Counted from the stretch's first letter, positions 31,786-43,706 are shown. The stretch: 64,000 bases of DNA from Deltaproteobacteria bacterium (GCA_013151635.1 JAADHV010000128.1:1-64000); one strand, 5' to 3'. The notes: generated from the sequence alone by a model not told the origin. Made by a program: numbers and translations.

Positions 31786-32553
31786 ATGGGGTATGTATTT
31801 GATTTTAAAGATGCAGGATCATATGATGCCTGGCTTGACCAGACAAAAAATAAGTATTGCCTGGACCTTGAAATCAAATTATTAATGGGACTTTTATCCC
31901 CTAAAAAAGGGCAGAGGATCCTTGATATCGGCTGCGGGACCGGGATAAGCCTTGAGCCGTTGCTGGGCAGGGGCTTGAACCTGACAGGGATAGATCCTTC
32001 ACCATATATGCTGGACATAGCATCTAAAAGGCTTGGCAATAAGGTGGAACTTCACAGGAGTACTGGCGAGGAACTTCCTTTTGATGACAATGAATTTGAC
32101 AAAGCCTTTTTTTTCACAAGCCTTGAATTTACGGGCAGGCCGGCAAAGGCCGTTGAAGAGGCCTGCAGGGTGGCAAAAGATACGGTGATTATCTGTGTTT
32201 TAAACCGGTATGCACCATTAAACATGATCCGCAGGTTTAAAAGTTTTTTTGTGCCGGGTATTTATACCCATGCCCACTTTTTCAGCATCTGGGAGCTCAA
32301 ACAGATCCTGTTTGCCATTCTTGGAAATGTTCCTGTAAAATGGAAGACAACCTTGCAATTGCCTTTTGCCTGTGGCCAGGTTGCATCTTGTATTGAAAAT
32401 AATAAAATTATTCAAAAGTCATTTTTCGGAACACTGATTGGCATGAGTATCAAACCCGTGCCAAAATTCAGGACCAGGCTTTTGATGCTGAAAGTGAAGA
32501 AGCCAAAGGCTTATAACCCTGCGACAGGATGGGTCACAAGGATGAGACCTTAG
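31786..32553 (+). CDS. Class I SAM-dependent methyltransferase
   Basis: ILDIGCGTGISLEPL motif I and LPFDDNEFDKAFF motif. Confidence 0.85.
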   Translation: MGYVFDFKDAGSYDAWLDQTKNKYCLDLEIKLLMGLLSPKKGQRILDIGCGTGISLEPLLGRGLNLTGIDPSPYMLDIASKRLGNKVELHRSTGEELPFDDNEFDKAFFFTSLEFTGRPAKAVEEACRVAKDTVIICVLNRYAPLNMIRRFKSFFVPGIYTHAHFFSIWELKQILFAILGNVPVKWKTTLQLPFACGQVASCIENNKIIQKSFFGTLIGMSIKPVPKFRTRLLMLKVKKPKAYNPATGWVTRMRP

Positions 32554-32556
32554 AAG

Positions 32557-33567
32557 ATGGAAACCCTTTTTTATGAAAGACTGGACAGGAAGGCTGTAGA
32601 ATGCCATATCTGCCACCACTTCTGCGTGATCAAAGACGGTAAAAAGGGCATATGCGGGGTCAGGGAAAATAAAGGCGGCAGGCTTATGTCCCTTGTGTAT
32701 CCGAAAGTGGTTGCAATGAGTGTGGATCCCATAGAAAAAAAGCCCCTGTTCCATTTTAAACCGGGTTCTTTTTCTTATTCCATTGCCACGGTGGGCTGCA
32801 ATTTCAAATGCACCTTTTGCCAGAATTCTGATATCGCCCAGATGCAGGGATATTACGACGGGATGATCCGCAGTAATGACATGAGCCCTGAAAAAATTGT
32901 CAGAGAAGCTGTAAAAACAGGATGCGAAAGTATTGCATATACATATACGGAGCCTACAATCTTTTTTGAACTGGCCCTTGAAACAGCCCGGCTTGCAAAA
33001 CAGCAGGGCCTTTCCAATGTATTTGTCACCAACGGATATATGAGTACAAAGACCCTTGAAACGATTTCCCCTTACCTTGATGCAGCAAATGTGGACCTTA
33101 AGGCATTTAACGACAGGTTCTACCGGAACTATTGCAAGGCAAGGCTCGGACCTGTTAAAGAAAGTATAAAGAAAATGAAGAGCCTGGGAATCATGGTGGA
33201 GATCACCACCCTGTTGATTCCGGGTCTGAATGATGATGAAAATGATATAAATGCCATGGCGGAATACATTGCCAATGATCTTGGAAAAGAGACCCCATGG
33301 CATATTTCAAGGTTTCACCCGTGCTATAAAATGACGGACAGACCGCCAACTCCCGTGTCTTCATTGGAAAAGGCATATGAAGCAGGCAGGAACAAAGGCC
33401 TTTGGCATGTATATATTGGAAATGTGCCGGGGAACCTGTCGGAAAATACCCGTTGCCATGCCTGCAATGAACTTCTGGTGAAACGATATGCTTACCGGAT
33501 TAAAAGTTTTCTGGCAGAAGGTGGAAAATGCCCCGGATGCGGTACACCTGTCTATGGCAGATATTAA
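32557..33567 (+). CDS. amrS: AmmeMemoRadiSam system radical SAM enzyme
   Basis: CHICHHFCVIKDGKKGICGVR, VGCNFKCTFCQN radical SAM cluster, YTYTEPTIFFE, RFHPCYKMTDRPPTP. Confidence 0.9.
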   Translation: METLFYERLDRKAVECHICHHFCVIKDGKKGICGVRENKGGRLMSLVYPKVVAMSVDPIEKKPLFHFKPGSFSYSIATVGCNFKCTFCQNSDIAQMQGYYDGMIRSNDMSPEKIVREAVKTGCESIAYTYTEPTIFFELALETARLAKQQGLSNVFVTNGYMSTKTLETISPYLDAANVDLKAFNDRFYRNYCKARLGPVKESIKKMKSLGIMVEITTLLIPGLNDDENDINAMAEYIANDLGKETPWHISRFHPCYKMTDRPPTPVSSLEKAYEAGRNKGLWHVYIGNVPGNLSENTRCHACNELLVKRYAYRIKSFLAEGGKCPGCGTPVYGRY

Positions 33568-33598
33568 ATTTTTTTAAAGGTTTTAAAAGACAAGTTAA

Positions 33599-34477
33599 AT
33601 GGATTTAGCATTTAAAAATAAGATACTTACATTCGGGAGAATGATTAAGTTTTCCCATACGGTTTTTGCCCTCCCCTTTGCCATGTCTGCCGTGGTAATG
33701 GCCTGGGAGACTTACCCTCCTTCATTCTTGGATCTTATATGGATTGTTCTGGCCATGGTCGGAGCAAGATCTGCTGCCATGGGGTTTAACAGGATTGCGG
33801 ATGCGGATATTGATCTTAAAAATAAAAGAACAGCGATAAGGGAAATTCCTTCAGGGCGGTTGACAAAAAAGGAGTCTTTTTTATTTGTTGCCCTGTCATC
33901 CATTGTATTTGTTTTTTCTGCTGCCATGCTGTCTCGACTCTGCTTTTTCCTTTCTTTCCCGGTATTATTTCTTTTAATGTTTTATTCTTATACCAAACGA
34001 TTTACAAAATATTGCCACCTTTTTCTTGGATTTGCCATTGGCCTTGCTCCTGTCGGAGCATGGGTGGCGATTGCAGGCAACCTGTCATTCAGTGTCGTTT
34101 TTCTAAGTCTTGGGCTTTTGACCTATATTGCCGGGTTTGATATCCTCTATGCCTGCCAGGACATTGATTTTGATCAAAAGGAAGGACTTTTTTCCCTGCC
34201 GTCAACAATCGGGCCTGTAAAAGCCATGCGGATTTCTTCATTGCTCCATGTTGCCACATTTATTTTTCTTTTTATAATGTATGTGACTTTTGGTATGCAT
34301 AAGGTATTTTTATTATTTTTAGGAGTCATCGGCCTTCTCTTGATAACTGAGCATAAACTTGTTAATCCTGATAATTTAAAGCATATTAATGTGGCATTTT
34401 TTCATATGAATTCAATTATATCCGTTCTTCTTTTTGCTGGTGTGCTGACACAGGTTTTTTTTAAATGGCAGTCTTGA
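33599..34477 (+). CDS. UbiA-like polyprenyltransferase
   Basis: RMIKFSHTVFALPFAMSAV, GFNRIADADIDLKNKRTAIREIPSG, YACQDIDFDQKEGLFSLP Asp-rich motifs. Confidence 0.92.
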   Translation: MDLAFKNKILTFGRMIKFSHTVFALPFAMSAVVMAWETYPPSFLDLIWIVLAMVGARSAAMGFNRIADADIDLKNKRTAIREIPSGRLTKKESFLFVALSSIVFVFSAAMLSRLCFFLSFPVLFLLMFYSYTKRFTKYCHLFLGFAIGLAPVGAWVAIAGNLSFSVVFLSLGLLTYIAGFDILYACQDIDFDQKEGLFSLPSTIGPVKAMRISSLLHVATFIFLFIMYVTFGMHKVFLLFLGVIGLLLITEHKLVNPDNLKHINVAFFHMNSIISVLLFAGVLTQVFFKWQS

Positions 34478-35790
34478 TTACTGAAAAAGTCAAAAAAACC
34501 GTCCGGTTCATTATAGACAGGTTTAAGAAAAGCGGGTTCCAGGCTTATATTGTAGGTGGCGCGGTCAGGGATATCATGTTGCAAAAATCCCCGGATGATT
34601 TTGATATCTTGACCAATGCAGCCATAAAAGAGATACAATCCCTTTTTTCAGATCAAAAAGTTAAAACCGTTGGAAAGGCCTTTCCTGTCTGCCTGGTAAA
34701 CGGTATTGAAGTTTCTTCCGGGCGGGCTGTATTTGATGTTGCAAACTTCCCTGAATCAGATCTTGCCAAAAGAGATTTTACCATAAACGCAATGGCCTAT
34801 GACCCTATAGCCAAAAAGATTATTGATCCTTTTAACGGGAGAAAAGACCTTGAAGACGCTGTGATCAGGTTTACAAAGGAACCTGAAAAAAGAATCAGGG
34901 AAGATCCGTTAAGGATGATCCGGGCATGCAGGTTTGTTGCCATGATAAAAGGCTCTTTCTCCCTGTCTTCCCTTGATATTATTCTTGCCAATAAGAATTT
35001 GCTGGATGAATCCGCTGCAAAAGAGAGAATACAAAATGAAATTATAAAAGCGCTTGGCCTGGAAAAGCCTTCAGCCTTTTTCAAGGCATTAAAAAAAACA
35101 GGCTTGTTGCCAAAGATTTTTCCAAGCCTTGACAGGTGCTGCGACCTTGATGGCGGTCCCCATCATGGTGAAACCGTATTTGAACACAGCATGCTTGTGG
35201 GCGACGCATTGCCATCTTCTTTGCCAATATTAAGGCTTGCAGGTTTTTTACATGATACAGGAAAATTTAACGCTGCCAGGATCAAGGAAGGCAGCTTGAC
35301 TTTTGCAGGCCATGAAAATTATAGCAGGGATGCGGTTTGCGACCTTCAATCCTTAAGATTTTCATCCAAGGATATTTCTTATATCGAGTCTTTAATAAAG
35401 GCGCATATGAGGCCATTGAAAAGTGAAACCACCCCAAAGGCTGTAAGAAGGCTCCTTTCCATGCTGGATAAATACAGGCTTGATTACCGGGATTTTATGC
35501 GGATGAGAATTGCAGACAAAAAGGGTAACCTTGCCAAAAGCCCTTATACAATTTCGCAAATCCGCAGGAGGTTGAAAAAAATTTATGACGTGATGGCCCC
35601 GAACCTGGCCTTCCGGATGGACCACCTTGAGATAACAGGGGATGATATTATTAAGATCCTTGGTATTAATCCCGGACCTGATGTAGGGAAGATTAAGAAA
35701 AAACTATTTGAAAAAGTATTGGATGATCCTGCACTGAATAATTATAATGCTCTCAAGAAGCTATGCCTCTCCTTTCAAATAAAAAAATAA
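34465..35790 (+). CDS. CCA tRNA nucleotidyltransferase / poly(A) polymerase family with HD domain
   Basis: AYIVGGAVRDIMLQKSPDDFDILTNA, RDFTINAMAYDP, RIREDPLRMIRACRF, HDTGK. Confidence 0.92.
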   Translation: MAVLITEKVKKTVRFIIDRFKKSGFQAYIVGGAVRDIMLQKSPDDFDILTNAAIKEIQSLFSDQKVKTVGKAFPVCLVNGIEVSSGRAVFDVANFPESDLAKRDFTINAMAYDPIAKKIIDPFNGRKDLEDAVIRFTKEPEKRIREDPLRMIRACRFVAMIKGSFSLSSLDIILANKNLLDESAAKERIQNEIIKALGLEKPSAFFKALKKTGLLPKIFPSLDRCCDLDGGPHHGETVFEHSMLVGDALPSSLPILRLAGFLHDTGKFNAARIKEGSLTFAGHENYSRDAVCDLQSLRFSSKDISYIESLIKAHMRPLKSETTPKAVRRLLSMLDKYRLDYRDFMRMRIADKKGNLAKSPYTISQIRRRLKKIYDVMAPNLAFRMDHLEITGDDIIKILGINPGPDVGKIKKKLFEKVLDDPALNNYNALKKLCLSFQIKK

Positions 35791-36938
35791 TACTGTTTTT
35801 CGGATGTCTGACGATTTTTTTCCCAGGGGCTTTTGTATTTGGTTTTCCCGGTGTCATGGCATTGGAATGGCAGGCACTTTTTCATGTAAATAAGGCCCAG
35901 ATCGGCAGGGTTATGTTTTTCATACTTGCCGGGACAGGATGTTCAATGTACCTGGCGGGCAAATTACAAGAAAAAATTGCCCCGCGCATGGTTATTTTCA
36001 CAGGCAGTTTTGCCTGTTCTCTGGTCATGGCTTTTGCGGGGCATGCAGCCTCCATTGGCCAGGTCTATCTATGGGCATTTACTGAAGGTTTTTTCTGCGG
36101 GTTTGTATATATCCCGTGCCTCACCATTTTCCAGAGGATGTTCCCTGAAAATAAAGGATTTATTACAGGCATTCTTAATCTGACATTCGGGGGCTCAGCA
36201 GCAGTAATGTCCCCGGTTTTTACCTATTTGCTGGTTTCAAAAGGCTATGTTTTTACATCCGATTTCGCAGCATTGATTTCCATTATTCTTGGCACATCAT
36301 CTGCCTTGTTTATAAGGATTCCGGGGAATGGAAAAGACCAGGCGAAACAGCAGTTGCCAAATTTGTCCTTGAAAAAGACATTAAGACTTTCGTCTTTCTG
36401 GTTTCTCTGGTGCGTATGGGCATTGTCCGGGGCTGCCGGGATTTCCCTGATAGTTCTTTCTTCTTCTTTCGGGAAGCATCTGGGATATGGCATCACACAA
36501 TATGTTTATATATTGACAGGGTTTAATGTGTTAAACGGGATTGGCCGTCTTATTTGCGGCAGGCTGTCGGACAGGTATTCCAAACGAAAAATTTTAAAGA
36601 CAGTCTTTTTACTGGCAGCCTTTGCCTATCTTTTAATGCCCATGACCGGCAATCTTTATATTATAAGTTTTCTGGCATGCTTAATCGGGCTTGCCTTTGG
36701 CGGTCTTTTTACTGTTTCAGCCCCTCTTGTGACCGAGGTTTTCGGGCTTGATAATTTTGGGAAAATTTTCGGATTGGTATTTACCGCATACGGGTTTTTT
36801 GCAGGCTTCCTAGGCCCGTGGCTGTCAGGAATTATCCTTGACGCAACCGGGTCGAATTTCAGGATTGTATTCACCTTGTTCGCCGTGTTTTATCTTATTT
36901 CATCCGTACTGATTTTAAGGGTAAAAAAACAATCATAG
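35763..36938 (+). CDS. MFS transporter
   Basis: 12 TM-like segments, GRLICGRLSDRYSKRK loop motif. Confidence 0.88.
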   Translation: MPLLSNKKIILFFGCLTIFFPGAFVFGFPGVMALEWQALFHVNKAQIGRVMFFILAGTGCSMYLAGKLQEKIAPRMVIFTGSFACSLVMAFAGHAASIGQVYLWAFTEGFFCGFVYIPCLTIFQRMFPENKGFITGILNLTFGGSAAVMSPVFTYLLVSKGYVFTSDFAALISIILGTSSALFIRIPGNGKDQAKQQLPNLSLKKTLRLSSFWFLWCVWALSGAAGISLIVLSSSFGKHLGYGITQYVYILTGFNVLNGIGRLICGRLSDRYSKRKILKTVFLLAAFAYLLMPMTGNLYIISFLACLIGLAFGGLFTVSAPLVTEVFGLDNFGKIFGLVFTAYGFFAGFLGPWLSGIILDATGSNFRIVFTLFAVFYLISSVLILRVKKQS

Positions 36939-36992
36939 TTTATTTTTTGGTCCACCCTGTTGGTCAAAAAGTTTTATTTTAAACAACAGGCA

Positions 36993-39455
36993 TCATTGGT
37001 TGATGGGAAGTTTTATGATAAAGCTTGTTCCAACCCCCACCTTTGACTCAACTTCCATTGTCCCCCTGTGATGATCCGTAATAATAAAATATGAAACAGA
37101 AAGTCCCAGACCTGTCCCTATGCCTATTTCCTTGGTTGTAAAAAAAGGTTCGAAAATCCGTTTCCTGATATCCTCCGGGATACCCGGGCCATTGTCCCCG
37201 ATATGGATAATGGCATAGGTCCTGTCGAAGTCCAGCTTAAGTGTGAATTCAGGAGAAGTATTATTGTACAGTGTTTCAGACATGGCATGGGCGCCATTGG
37301 AAAGGATGTTTAAAAATACCTGCTGGATCTTGCTGCTTTCACACATGACCAATGGCATGTTCTGATTATAAAATCTTTTGATACTGATTTTTTTAAAATC
37401 AAATTTCTTTTTAAGGTTATAGCTTGTGGAAGCAAGTTCAATGGTTTTATCAAGCAGGCTTGCGATATCACATGGGGAAAAAGCAGAAGAGCTCATCCTG
37501 GAAAAAGAAAGCATGTCGCTTACTATTGTAGCAGCCCTGCTGCCTGCTTTCCGGATATTTTCAAGAACCAGGGGCAGTCCTCTTTCTTCTGCATATTTCC
37601 TGATCAGGTTAAAGCTTGTACCTGCTTTTTTTGCAGCATTTATATTCATCGGCAAATCTTTGAGCAGCCTGTTTTTTAAAACATCTGTATTCCCGATAAT
37701 ACCTGAAAGGGGGTTGTTGATTTCATGAGCCATACCGGCTGCAAGTCCGCCAATGGAGAGCATTTTTTCAGATTGGATCATCATCTCTTCAATCCTGACT
37801 TTTTCTGTGGTGTCATCAATTCGTATTACAGCCCCTTTTGTATTGTTTGTAATCAATGGATAAATGGTGATATCTTCATGTCTTTGTTCATTTTCTTTTA
37901 TTTTAACCACCCTTGTCTGTGTGCAGGGACAGCCTTCTTTAAATGTTGTTTCTATCAGGGCAAGTTCTTTTTCAGTTAACGGGAAAACATCTGTGATCTG
38001 CTTTCCCTCTGCATTTCTTGCAGTGATGCCAGTGGCGTTTTCCACTTTTTTGTTCCATTGGATGACCTTCATATCCTGGTCAATGGCAACCAGTGAAGAA
38101 GGCATGGAGTCGGTAATATTTTTTAACAGGTTTTGAACGTTCACTGTCTCACGCATTGCCTTTCGTAACGCCTTTTCCTTTTCAATCCTGTCCTCAACCA
38201 TCTGGTTCGCAAGTCTTCCCAGGAGTTTAAATTCTTTAAAAATTAACATTTTTTCATTAATCTTAATGTCTGAATCAGCAGCCTTTTGAAAAAAAATTGT
38301 AAATACATTGATTCCCTGGTCAAGGCGGTTTGTGATAAAAAAGCCAAGGATGAGTGCCAGTATTACCACAAGGAAGAAAAACCACATGATAATCAGGACA
38401 TTTCTTTTTAATGTTTTTTTGAACAGCTTTTTTTCAGTTTCAATGGTTTTGGCAACTTCATCCAGGTACACACCTGTCCCGATTGTCCATCCCCAGTCTT
38501 TTACAGAAACTGCATAGCTCAATTTGTCAGCAATTTTTCCGGTACTGGGTTTTTCCCAGGGATAGGTAATATATCCCCCGCCTTTTTTATTGCTGACATC
38601 AATAAGTTCCCTGACGATTTTTCTGCCATCCGGGGCTGTATGGTTAATGATATTTTTCCTGTAATATTTTTTCAGGGGGTGGCTTAAGCAGAATCCGTCC
38701 TTTTTAAAGACAAAGATATACTGGTCCTTGTGGTCTGTCAGTTGTGCCACCCTGTTCAGAATTTCTTTTTTTATATTCGCTTCCATGTCCTCAAGGTAAA
38801 ACCCTGCACAGATTACCAGGTTAAGGGGCTTAAAATTTTTCACATATGTAATTTTCACATGATCATTCCCTGTGGAATCAGGTTTGGACCACTTGTATCT
38901 ATAAAACCCCGAGTCATTCTTCCGGGCAAGGCTTACCATATCTTTAATAATGGATTTGCCATTAATATCCTTTAGTTTTTTTGTGTCCTTACCTTCCATT
39001 TCAGAAAGGTCTGCATTTAAAACCATGAAACCATCATAATTGAGGATGAAAAAATATCCCCTGCCATTGTCCCACCTTATAGGTCTTAAGGTTTCAATGA
39101 TTTTGGATTTAATTTTTTCTCCCGGTTCCTTGAATTTGTCCATGGTGTATATATGGGATGCAAGGGAATAGGCATGGTGAACCCTTTCTTTCACAAGGGT
39201 TTTGACCCTTGTTTCCGTGTTGGATTTTTTATAGTCAATAAAATTGATCACATTATTAATATCATTTAAAAGCCTGGTTTTATAAAACCGGGTATATTGT
39301 TCTTTTATTTTGACCAATTCTTCTTTTTTCTGATTGTATTCTGAAAAAACCCAGAAGCTCCCAATAGTGGGGGCGATGATAAGTATCGTGATAAGTATAC
39401 TTAAAAAGCCAGTGCCTGAAAGGGACCTGGGATTTATGATATTTTTAAGTTCCAT
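36993..39455 (-). CDS. Sensor histidine kinase with dual Cache, PAS, HisKA and HATPase domains
   Basis: [28 protein letters not shown] Cache-like segment, [53 protein letters not shown]. Confidence 0.92.
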   Translation of the reverse strand: MELKNIINPRSLSGTGFLSILITILIIAPTIGSFWVFSEYNQKKEELVKIKEQYTRFYKTRLLNDINNVINFIDYKKSNTETRVKTLVKERVHHAYSLASHIYTMDKFKEPGEKIKSKIIETLRPIRWDNGRGYFFILNYDGFMVLNADLSEMEGKDTKKLKDINGKSIIKDMVSLARKNDSGFYRYKWSKPDSTGNDHVKITYVKNFKPLNLVICAGFYLEDMEANIKKEILNRVAQLTDHKDQYIFVFKKDGFCLSHPLKKYYRKNIINHTAPDGRKIVRELIDVSNKKGGGYITYPWEKPSTGKIADKLSYAVSVKDWGWTIGTGVYLDEVAKTIETEKKLFKKTLKRNVLIIMWFFFLVVILALILGFFITNRLDQGINVFTIFFQKAADSDIKINEKMLIFKEFKLLGRLANQMVEDRIEKEKALRKAMRETVNVQNLLKNITDSMPSSLVAIDQDMKVIQWNKKVENATGITARNAEGKQITDVFPLTEKELALIETTFKEGCPCTQTRVVKIKENEQRHEDITIYPLITNNTKGAVIRIDDTTEKVRIEEMMIQSEKMLSIGGLAAGMAHEINNPLSGIIGNTDVLKNRLLKDLPMNINAAKKAGTSFNLIRKYAEERGLPLVLENIRKAGSRAATIVSDMLSFSRMSSSAFSPCDIASLLDKTIELASTSYNLKKKFDFKKISIKRFYNQNMPLVMCESSKIQQVFLNILSNGAHAMSETLYNNTSPEFTLKLDFDRTYAIIHIGDNGPGIPEDIRKRIFEPFFTTKEIGIGTGLGLSVSYFIITDHHRGTMEVESKVGVGTSFIIKLPINQ

Positions 39456-39474
39456 TAATCGGTATGCATCTCCT

Positions 39475-39636
39475 TTATTGGAACAGTTTCACCGTTTTAA
39501 TCCTCGTTAAATACGTATTGTTCAGCCCGTGGTGATCTTCAGGGCCAAATGTAAGTTCTATGCTACCGATAATTTTTTTTGAGTATCTCAAAATTGATAC
39601 GCCAAGGCAATTATTTTTGAAGAAATTTTCGTAAAA
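39475..39636 (-). pseudogene. 3' remnant of an ABC transporter substrate-binding protein-like gene
   Basis: Reverse-strand frame QFYENFFKNNCLGVSILRYSKKIIGSIELTFGPEDHHGLNNTYLTRIKTVKLFQ*; PEDHHGLN..YL resembles the C-terminus of Peripla_BP_6-type proteins. Confidence 0.4.
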
Positions 39637-39825
39637 TTGTTAACCTCCTTCTTAAATTGCTTGCAAACCACTGCCAACCAAAGATATAAAAGCTTAAAAT
39701 ATTAATTAAAAGGCAGAATATCATCTGTGAGATTTAAAATGAAGATATAAAAAAAGTGTTCCCCTGTCTTTATGATTTTACTTGAGATTGATTTTAAAAA
39801 AAATAAGCATTAAAGGATACCGGCA

Positions 39826-41073
39826 ATGAGTGATGTCGTATTGATAAATATTACAGGCAGGGACAGGAAAGGGCTTGATGCAAAATTTACAGGGATTCTG
39901 GCAGGATATGATGTCAATATCCTGGATATCGGCCAGGCCGTGATCCATGAGCATATTTCCCTTGGAATACTGGCTGAAATTCCTAATTCAAAAGATTTTT
40001 CTTCAATTTTCAAAGATATGTTATTTGAGGGTCACAACATGGGGCTTGCGATAGACATCAAACCGATTGATCCTGAAAATTATGAAAAATGGGTCCACGC
40101 CCAGGGAAAAGAAAGGCGGATTATCACAATCCTTGGCAGGACGGTCACAGCCCAGCAGATTTCCGCTGTGGCATCGATTATTGCAAATAACCATCTTAAC
40201 ATTGACGGCATCACCCGCCTGACAGGAAGGATTTCCCTTAAAGAGACAAAGGATAATCCAAGGGCTAGTGTACAGCTCTCCGTCAGCGGCAAACCATTGA
40301 ATATCCTTGATATGAGAAGACGGTTCATGGAAATATCCCAGGAAGCCGGGATTGATATCTCTTTTCATGTGGACAATATCTACAGGAAAAACAGGAAACT
40401 GGTTGTTTTTGATATGGATTCGACATTGATTCAGACCGAAGTCATTGTTGAGCTGGCAAAGCTGGCCGGTGTGGGGGATAAGGTGGATAAAATTACCGAA
40501 TCCGCCATGAGAGGGGAAATAGATTTTAAAGAAAGCTTTAGAAAAAGGGTGGCACTTTTAAAAGGGATAAAACAAGAGCAGCTTGCAAAAATTTCAAGGG
40601 ACCTGCCTTTAACCGAAGGTGCAGACCTGGTGACCAAGACCTTGAGAGGCCTTGGTTATAAGCTTGGTATCCTGTCCGGGGGATTTACCTTTGTCGGTGA
40701 ATATTTAAAAGACCTGCTCGGGTTCGATTATGTGTATGCAAATACGCTTGATATTCAAAATGGCGTGGTTACCGGGAATGTTGTCGGTGATATTGTGGAC
40801 GGTGAGAAAAAAGCAATATTGCTAAGGCAGATTGCCCAGAAGGAGAATATTGCCCTTGAACAGACCATTGCAGTCGGCGATGGTGCAAACGATCTTCCCA
40901 TGATCAGCATAGCAGGTCTGGGCGTTGCCTTTAATGCAAAGCCTGTTGTCAGGCAGAAAGCATCCAATACCATATCGAGTGTCGGCCTTGACGGTCTTTT
41001 ATACCTGATCGGCATTCATGAAAGAGAGATCAAGCAGGAAGTCAGGCAGACTGCAGAGTATTCATATGGATAA
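39826..41073 (+). CDS. serB: Phosphoserine phosphatase with N-terminal ACT domains
   Basis: VVFDMDSTLIQTEVIVELA, SGGFTFVGEYL, VGDGANDLPMI; ACT-like N-terminus. Confidence 0.95.
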   Translation: MSDVVLINITGRDRKGLDAKFTGILAGYDVNILDIGQAVIHEHISLGILAEIPNSKDFSSIFKDMLFEGHNMGLAIDIKPIDPENYEKWVHAQGKERRIITILGRTVTAQQISAVASIIANNHLNIDGITRLTGRISLKETKDNPRASVQLSVSGKPLNILDMRRRFMEISQEAGIDISFHVDNIYRKNRKLVVFDMDSTLIQTEVIVELAKLAGVGDKVDKITESAMRGEIDFKESFRKRVALLKGIKQEQLAKISRDLPLTEGADLVTKTLRGLGYKLGILSGGFTFVGEYLKDLLGFDYVYANTLDIQNGVVTGNVVGDIVDGEKKAILLRQIAQKENIALEQTIAVGDGANDLPMISIAGLGVAFNAKPVVRQKASNTISSVGLDGLLYLIGIHEREIKQEVRQTAEYSYG

Positions 41074-42376
41074 AATGCAGCAGCTTGCCAGTGAAGTCAG
41101 AGGGCTGGAAGGCCAGCTTGCCGTATGTACAAGGTGCGGGATGTGCCAGGCAAATTGCCCCTTGTTTGCCAGAACAGGAAAAGAAGCGGATGTGTCAAGG
41201 GGAAAGCTTGTCCTGATCAATGGATTGATAGATCAGATGTTTGACGATGCAAAGGGAGTGAACGACCGCCTTCAAAGGTGTCTTCTTTGCGGATCATGCG
41301 CCCATGGATGCCCCGGCAGCGTGAATGCGGTTGAGATATTTTTAAGAGCAAGAGCTGTCATTGCCCGATATCTTGGTCTCTCACTTCCCAAAAAGATATT
41401 GTTTAAAAAAATCCTGTCCAGCCCTGAAACATTCAACACTATCATGGGGATGGCGGCTTTTTTCCAGAAGATTTTTTTTAAAAAGGAAAAAAACTTCCAG
41501 AAAACCTCCTGTGCAAGGATTGCTTCGCCGCTTTTGCGGCACAGGCATATTGTTCCTTTGAAAAAACCTGTTTTTAATAAAACACTTGAAAACCTTGATT
41601 TCAGGGTCAAAGGAAAAGGTTTAAAGGTGGCTTTTTTTACAGGTTGCCTGATTGATAAGGTCTTTGTGAATATTGGCTTTAGTGTTGCAGATGTATTAAA
41701 GTATTTTAAAACCCGTGTTCTTATTCCGGCCAATCAGGGCTGTTGCGGTATCCCGGCAATCGCATCAGGGGATTTTGAGACCTTTGAAACCCTTGTAAAA
41801 TTTCACGTGGATCTTTTTTCAAAGGAAAGATTTGATTACCTTGTAACAGCCTGTGCCACCTGTTCGTCAACCATCATAAACCTTTGGCCTTCACTTTTAA
41901 AAGATAAGGATAAAAAGTTTTTAAAAGGTATTGAGGCATTGGCTCAAAAGACTGTGGACATAAGCTGGCTTCTGGAAAAGCGCTTTGATATTTTTTCAGC
42001 AATCCCAAAACTTGAGAGGAAAAAAGAGCTCGTTACTTATCATGATCCCTGTCATCTTAAAAAGTCTCTCGGGGTGTTTAATGAACCAAGGCGGGTCATT
42101 CTTGCTTCGGGCAATATTTTAAAAGAAATGGCGGACAGTGACACCTGCTGCGGCATGGGAGGAAGTTTCAATCTTAAACATTATGATATTTCATCTGAAA
42201 TCGGTTTAAAAAAAGCCAGGGATATTGTGGATACAGGCTGCTCAATAGTTGCAACCTCCTGCCCTGCCTGTATGATGCAGGTTTCCGACATGCTGGCAAA
42301 ACTTGACCAGCCTGTCCTTGTTAAACACCCGGTCGAGATTTATGCCAAAGCCCTCATGGGTGATAATAAACCGTAG
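41066..42376 (+). CDS. Heterodisulfide reductase/glycolate oxidase-type Fe-S protein (GlcF-like)
   Basis: [29 protein letters not shown] ferredoxin motifs and two CCG-type domains ([15 protein letters not shown]). Confidence 0.9.
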   Translation: MDKMQQLASEVRGLEGQLAVCTRCGMCQANCPLFARTGKEADVSRGKLVLINGLIDQMFDDAKGVNDRLQRCLLCGSCAHGCPGSVNAVEIFLRARAVIARYLGLSLPKKILFKKILSSPETFNTIMGMAAFFQKIFFKKEKNFQKTSCARIASPLLRHRHIVPLKKPVFNKTLENLDFRVKGKGLKVAFFTGCLIDKVFVNIGFSVADVLKYFKTRVLIPANQGCCGIPAIASGDFETFETLVKFHVDLFSKERFDYLVTACATCSSTIINLWPSLLKDKDKKFLKGIEALAQKTVDISWLLEKRFDIFSAIPKLERKKELVTYHDPCHLKKSLGVFNEPRRVILASGNILKEMADSDTCCGMGGSFNLKHYDISSEIGLKKARDIVDTGCSIVATSCPACMMQVSDMLAKLDQPVLVKHPVEIYAKALMGDNKP

Positions 42377-43052
42377 GATCGCAGATGCCTGCTTCTTTAA
42401 AGCCTTTTATCCTGTGAAGGCAGCTATCGCAACCACCGCACGACCGGCCTTTTGAATCAGGATCATAGCAGGAGATGGTCAAAGAATAGTCTACCCCTAA
42501 TGCATTACCTTGTTTAATGATTTCCCCTTTTGAGAGATTGATCAGGGGAGTTTTGATTTTCAATGCGGTTTCTTTTGTCACCCCTGTCCTGGTGGCAAGG
42601 TTGGCCATTTTTTCAAAGGCCTCAATAAAGGCGGGCCTGCAGTCAGGATATCCTGAATAATCCACGGCAGTAACCCCGATATAAATGGATGCAGCCTTTA
42701 AAACTTCAGCCCAGGCCATGGCATAGGATAAAAAAATAGTATTCCTGGCCGGAACATAAGTAATGGGGATTTCTTTTTCATCTTTGATGTCTTCGACATT
42801 TTCATGTTTCGGAACTTTTATTTCATCAGTCAGGGCAGAGCCGCCAAACTGCCTTAAATCAATGTCAATTATTTTATGTTCCTTTGCCTTGAGTGACAGG
42901 GCGACTTTTTTAGAAGCTTCAAGCTCCACTGAATGCCTTTGCCCATACCTGAAACTTAAGGAGTAAATCTCTTTCCCCTTTGATTTTGCAATGGCCATGG
43001 CTGTTGTGGAATCAATTCCGCCGCTGGAAAGCACGATAGCTTTTTTCGTCAT
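42354..43052 (-). CDS. queC: 7-cyano-7-deazaguanine synthase
   Basis: [18 protein letters not shown]-loop, [15 protein letters not shown]-terminal [10 protein letters not shown]. Confidence 0.95.
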   Translation of the reverse strand: MTKKAIVLSSGGIDSTTAMAIAKSKGKEIYSLSFRYGQRHSVELEASKKVALSLKAKEHKIIDIDLRQFGGSALTDEIKVPKHENVEDIKDEKEIPITYVPARNTIFLSYAMAWAEVLKAASIYIGVTAVDYSGYPDCRPAFIEAFEKMANLATRTGVTKETALKIKTPLINLSKGEIIKQGNALGVDYSLTISCYDPDSKGRSCGGCDSCLHRIKGFKEAGICDPTVYYHP

Positions 43053-43061
43053 TTTTTTTAT

Positions 43062-43706
43062 TTAAACTCCTCGTTTGTCAGGGTTCCATATGATCTTGTG
43101 CTGCTGCAAAGAAAGCCTTGCCCGGATATTGTCTTCCATCATCCAGGCAGCAATGGCTTCTGGCAGGATCTGTCCTGAAACAGGCGAAAGATGGATTTTT
43201 TGTCGTGAAAGCCCTGTTAATTTATTTTTAATGAAGCCTTTTGCAAAGTCATAGTCCTGCCGGGAACCAATGACAAATTTTATTTCATCATTTTCAGATA
43301 AAAAATTAATGTTTTCAGGTAAAAAACTGCCGGATTCATTGCTGGAAGGGCATTTGACATCAATTATCCTTATGCATTCAGGATCAATATTTTTAATGCT
43401 TTGACTGCCGTTGGTTTCAAGAAGAACCTTGTATTTTTTTTTAATAAGCATGGATATCATGGCAGGCGTGCCGCCCTGTAAAAGAGGCTCGCCACCCGTT
43501 ATTTCAACCAGGCTGCAATTAAACAAATCAATTTTTTTCATGATTTGTTCAAGGTTCATTGATTGGGATTCTTTTTTTGCATACCTTGTGTCGCACCATG
43601 AACAATCAAGGTTGCATCCAGAGAGCCTTATGAAAATGCAGGGCAGCCCCACAAAGGTGGATTCCCCCTGAAGGCTGCAGAAAATCTCACAGATATCAAG
43701 CTGCAA
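43062..43706 (-). CDS. queE: 7-carboxy-7-deazaguanine synthase
   Basis: FCSLQGESTFVGLPCIFIRLSGCNLDCSWCDT, EITGGEPLLQ. Confidence 0.95.
   Translation of the reverse strand: MQLDICEIFCSLQGESTFVGLPCIFIRLSGCNLDCSWCDTRYAKKESQSMNLEQIMKKIDLFNCSLVEITGGEPLLQGGTPAMISMLIKKKYKVLLETNGSQSIKNIDPECIRIIDVKCPSSNESGSFLPENINFLSENDEIKFVIGSRQDYDFAKGFIKNKLTGLSRQKIHLSPVSGQILPEAIAAWMMEDNIRARLSLQQHKIIWNPDKRGV

Noticed and set aside
32419-33303. 294-aa minus-strand ORF
   Set aside because: Antisense to amrS and the end of the methyltransferase; His/Cys-rich composition is a reverse-frame artefact
41272-41733. 153-aa minus-strand ORF
   Set aside because: Antisense to the Fe-S (GlcF-like) gene
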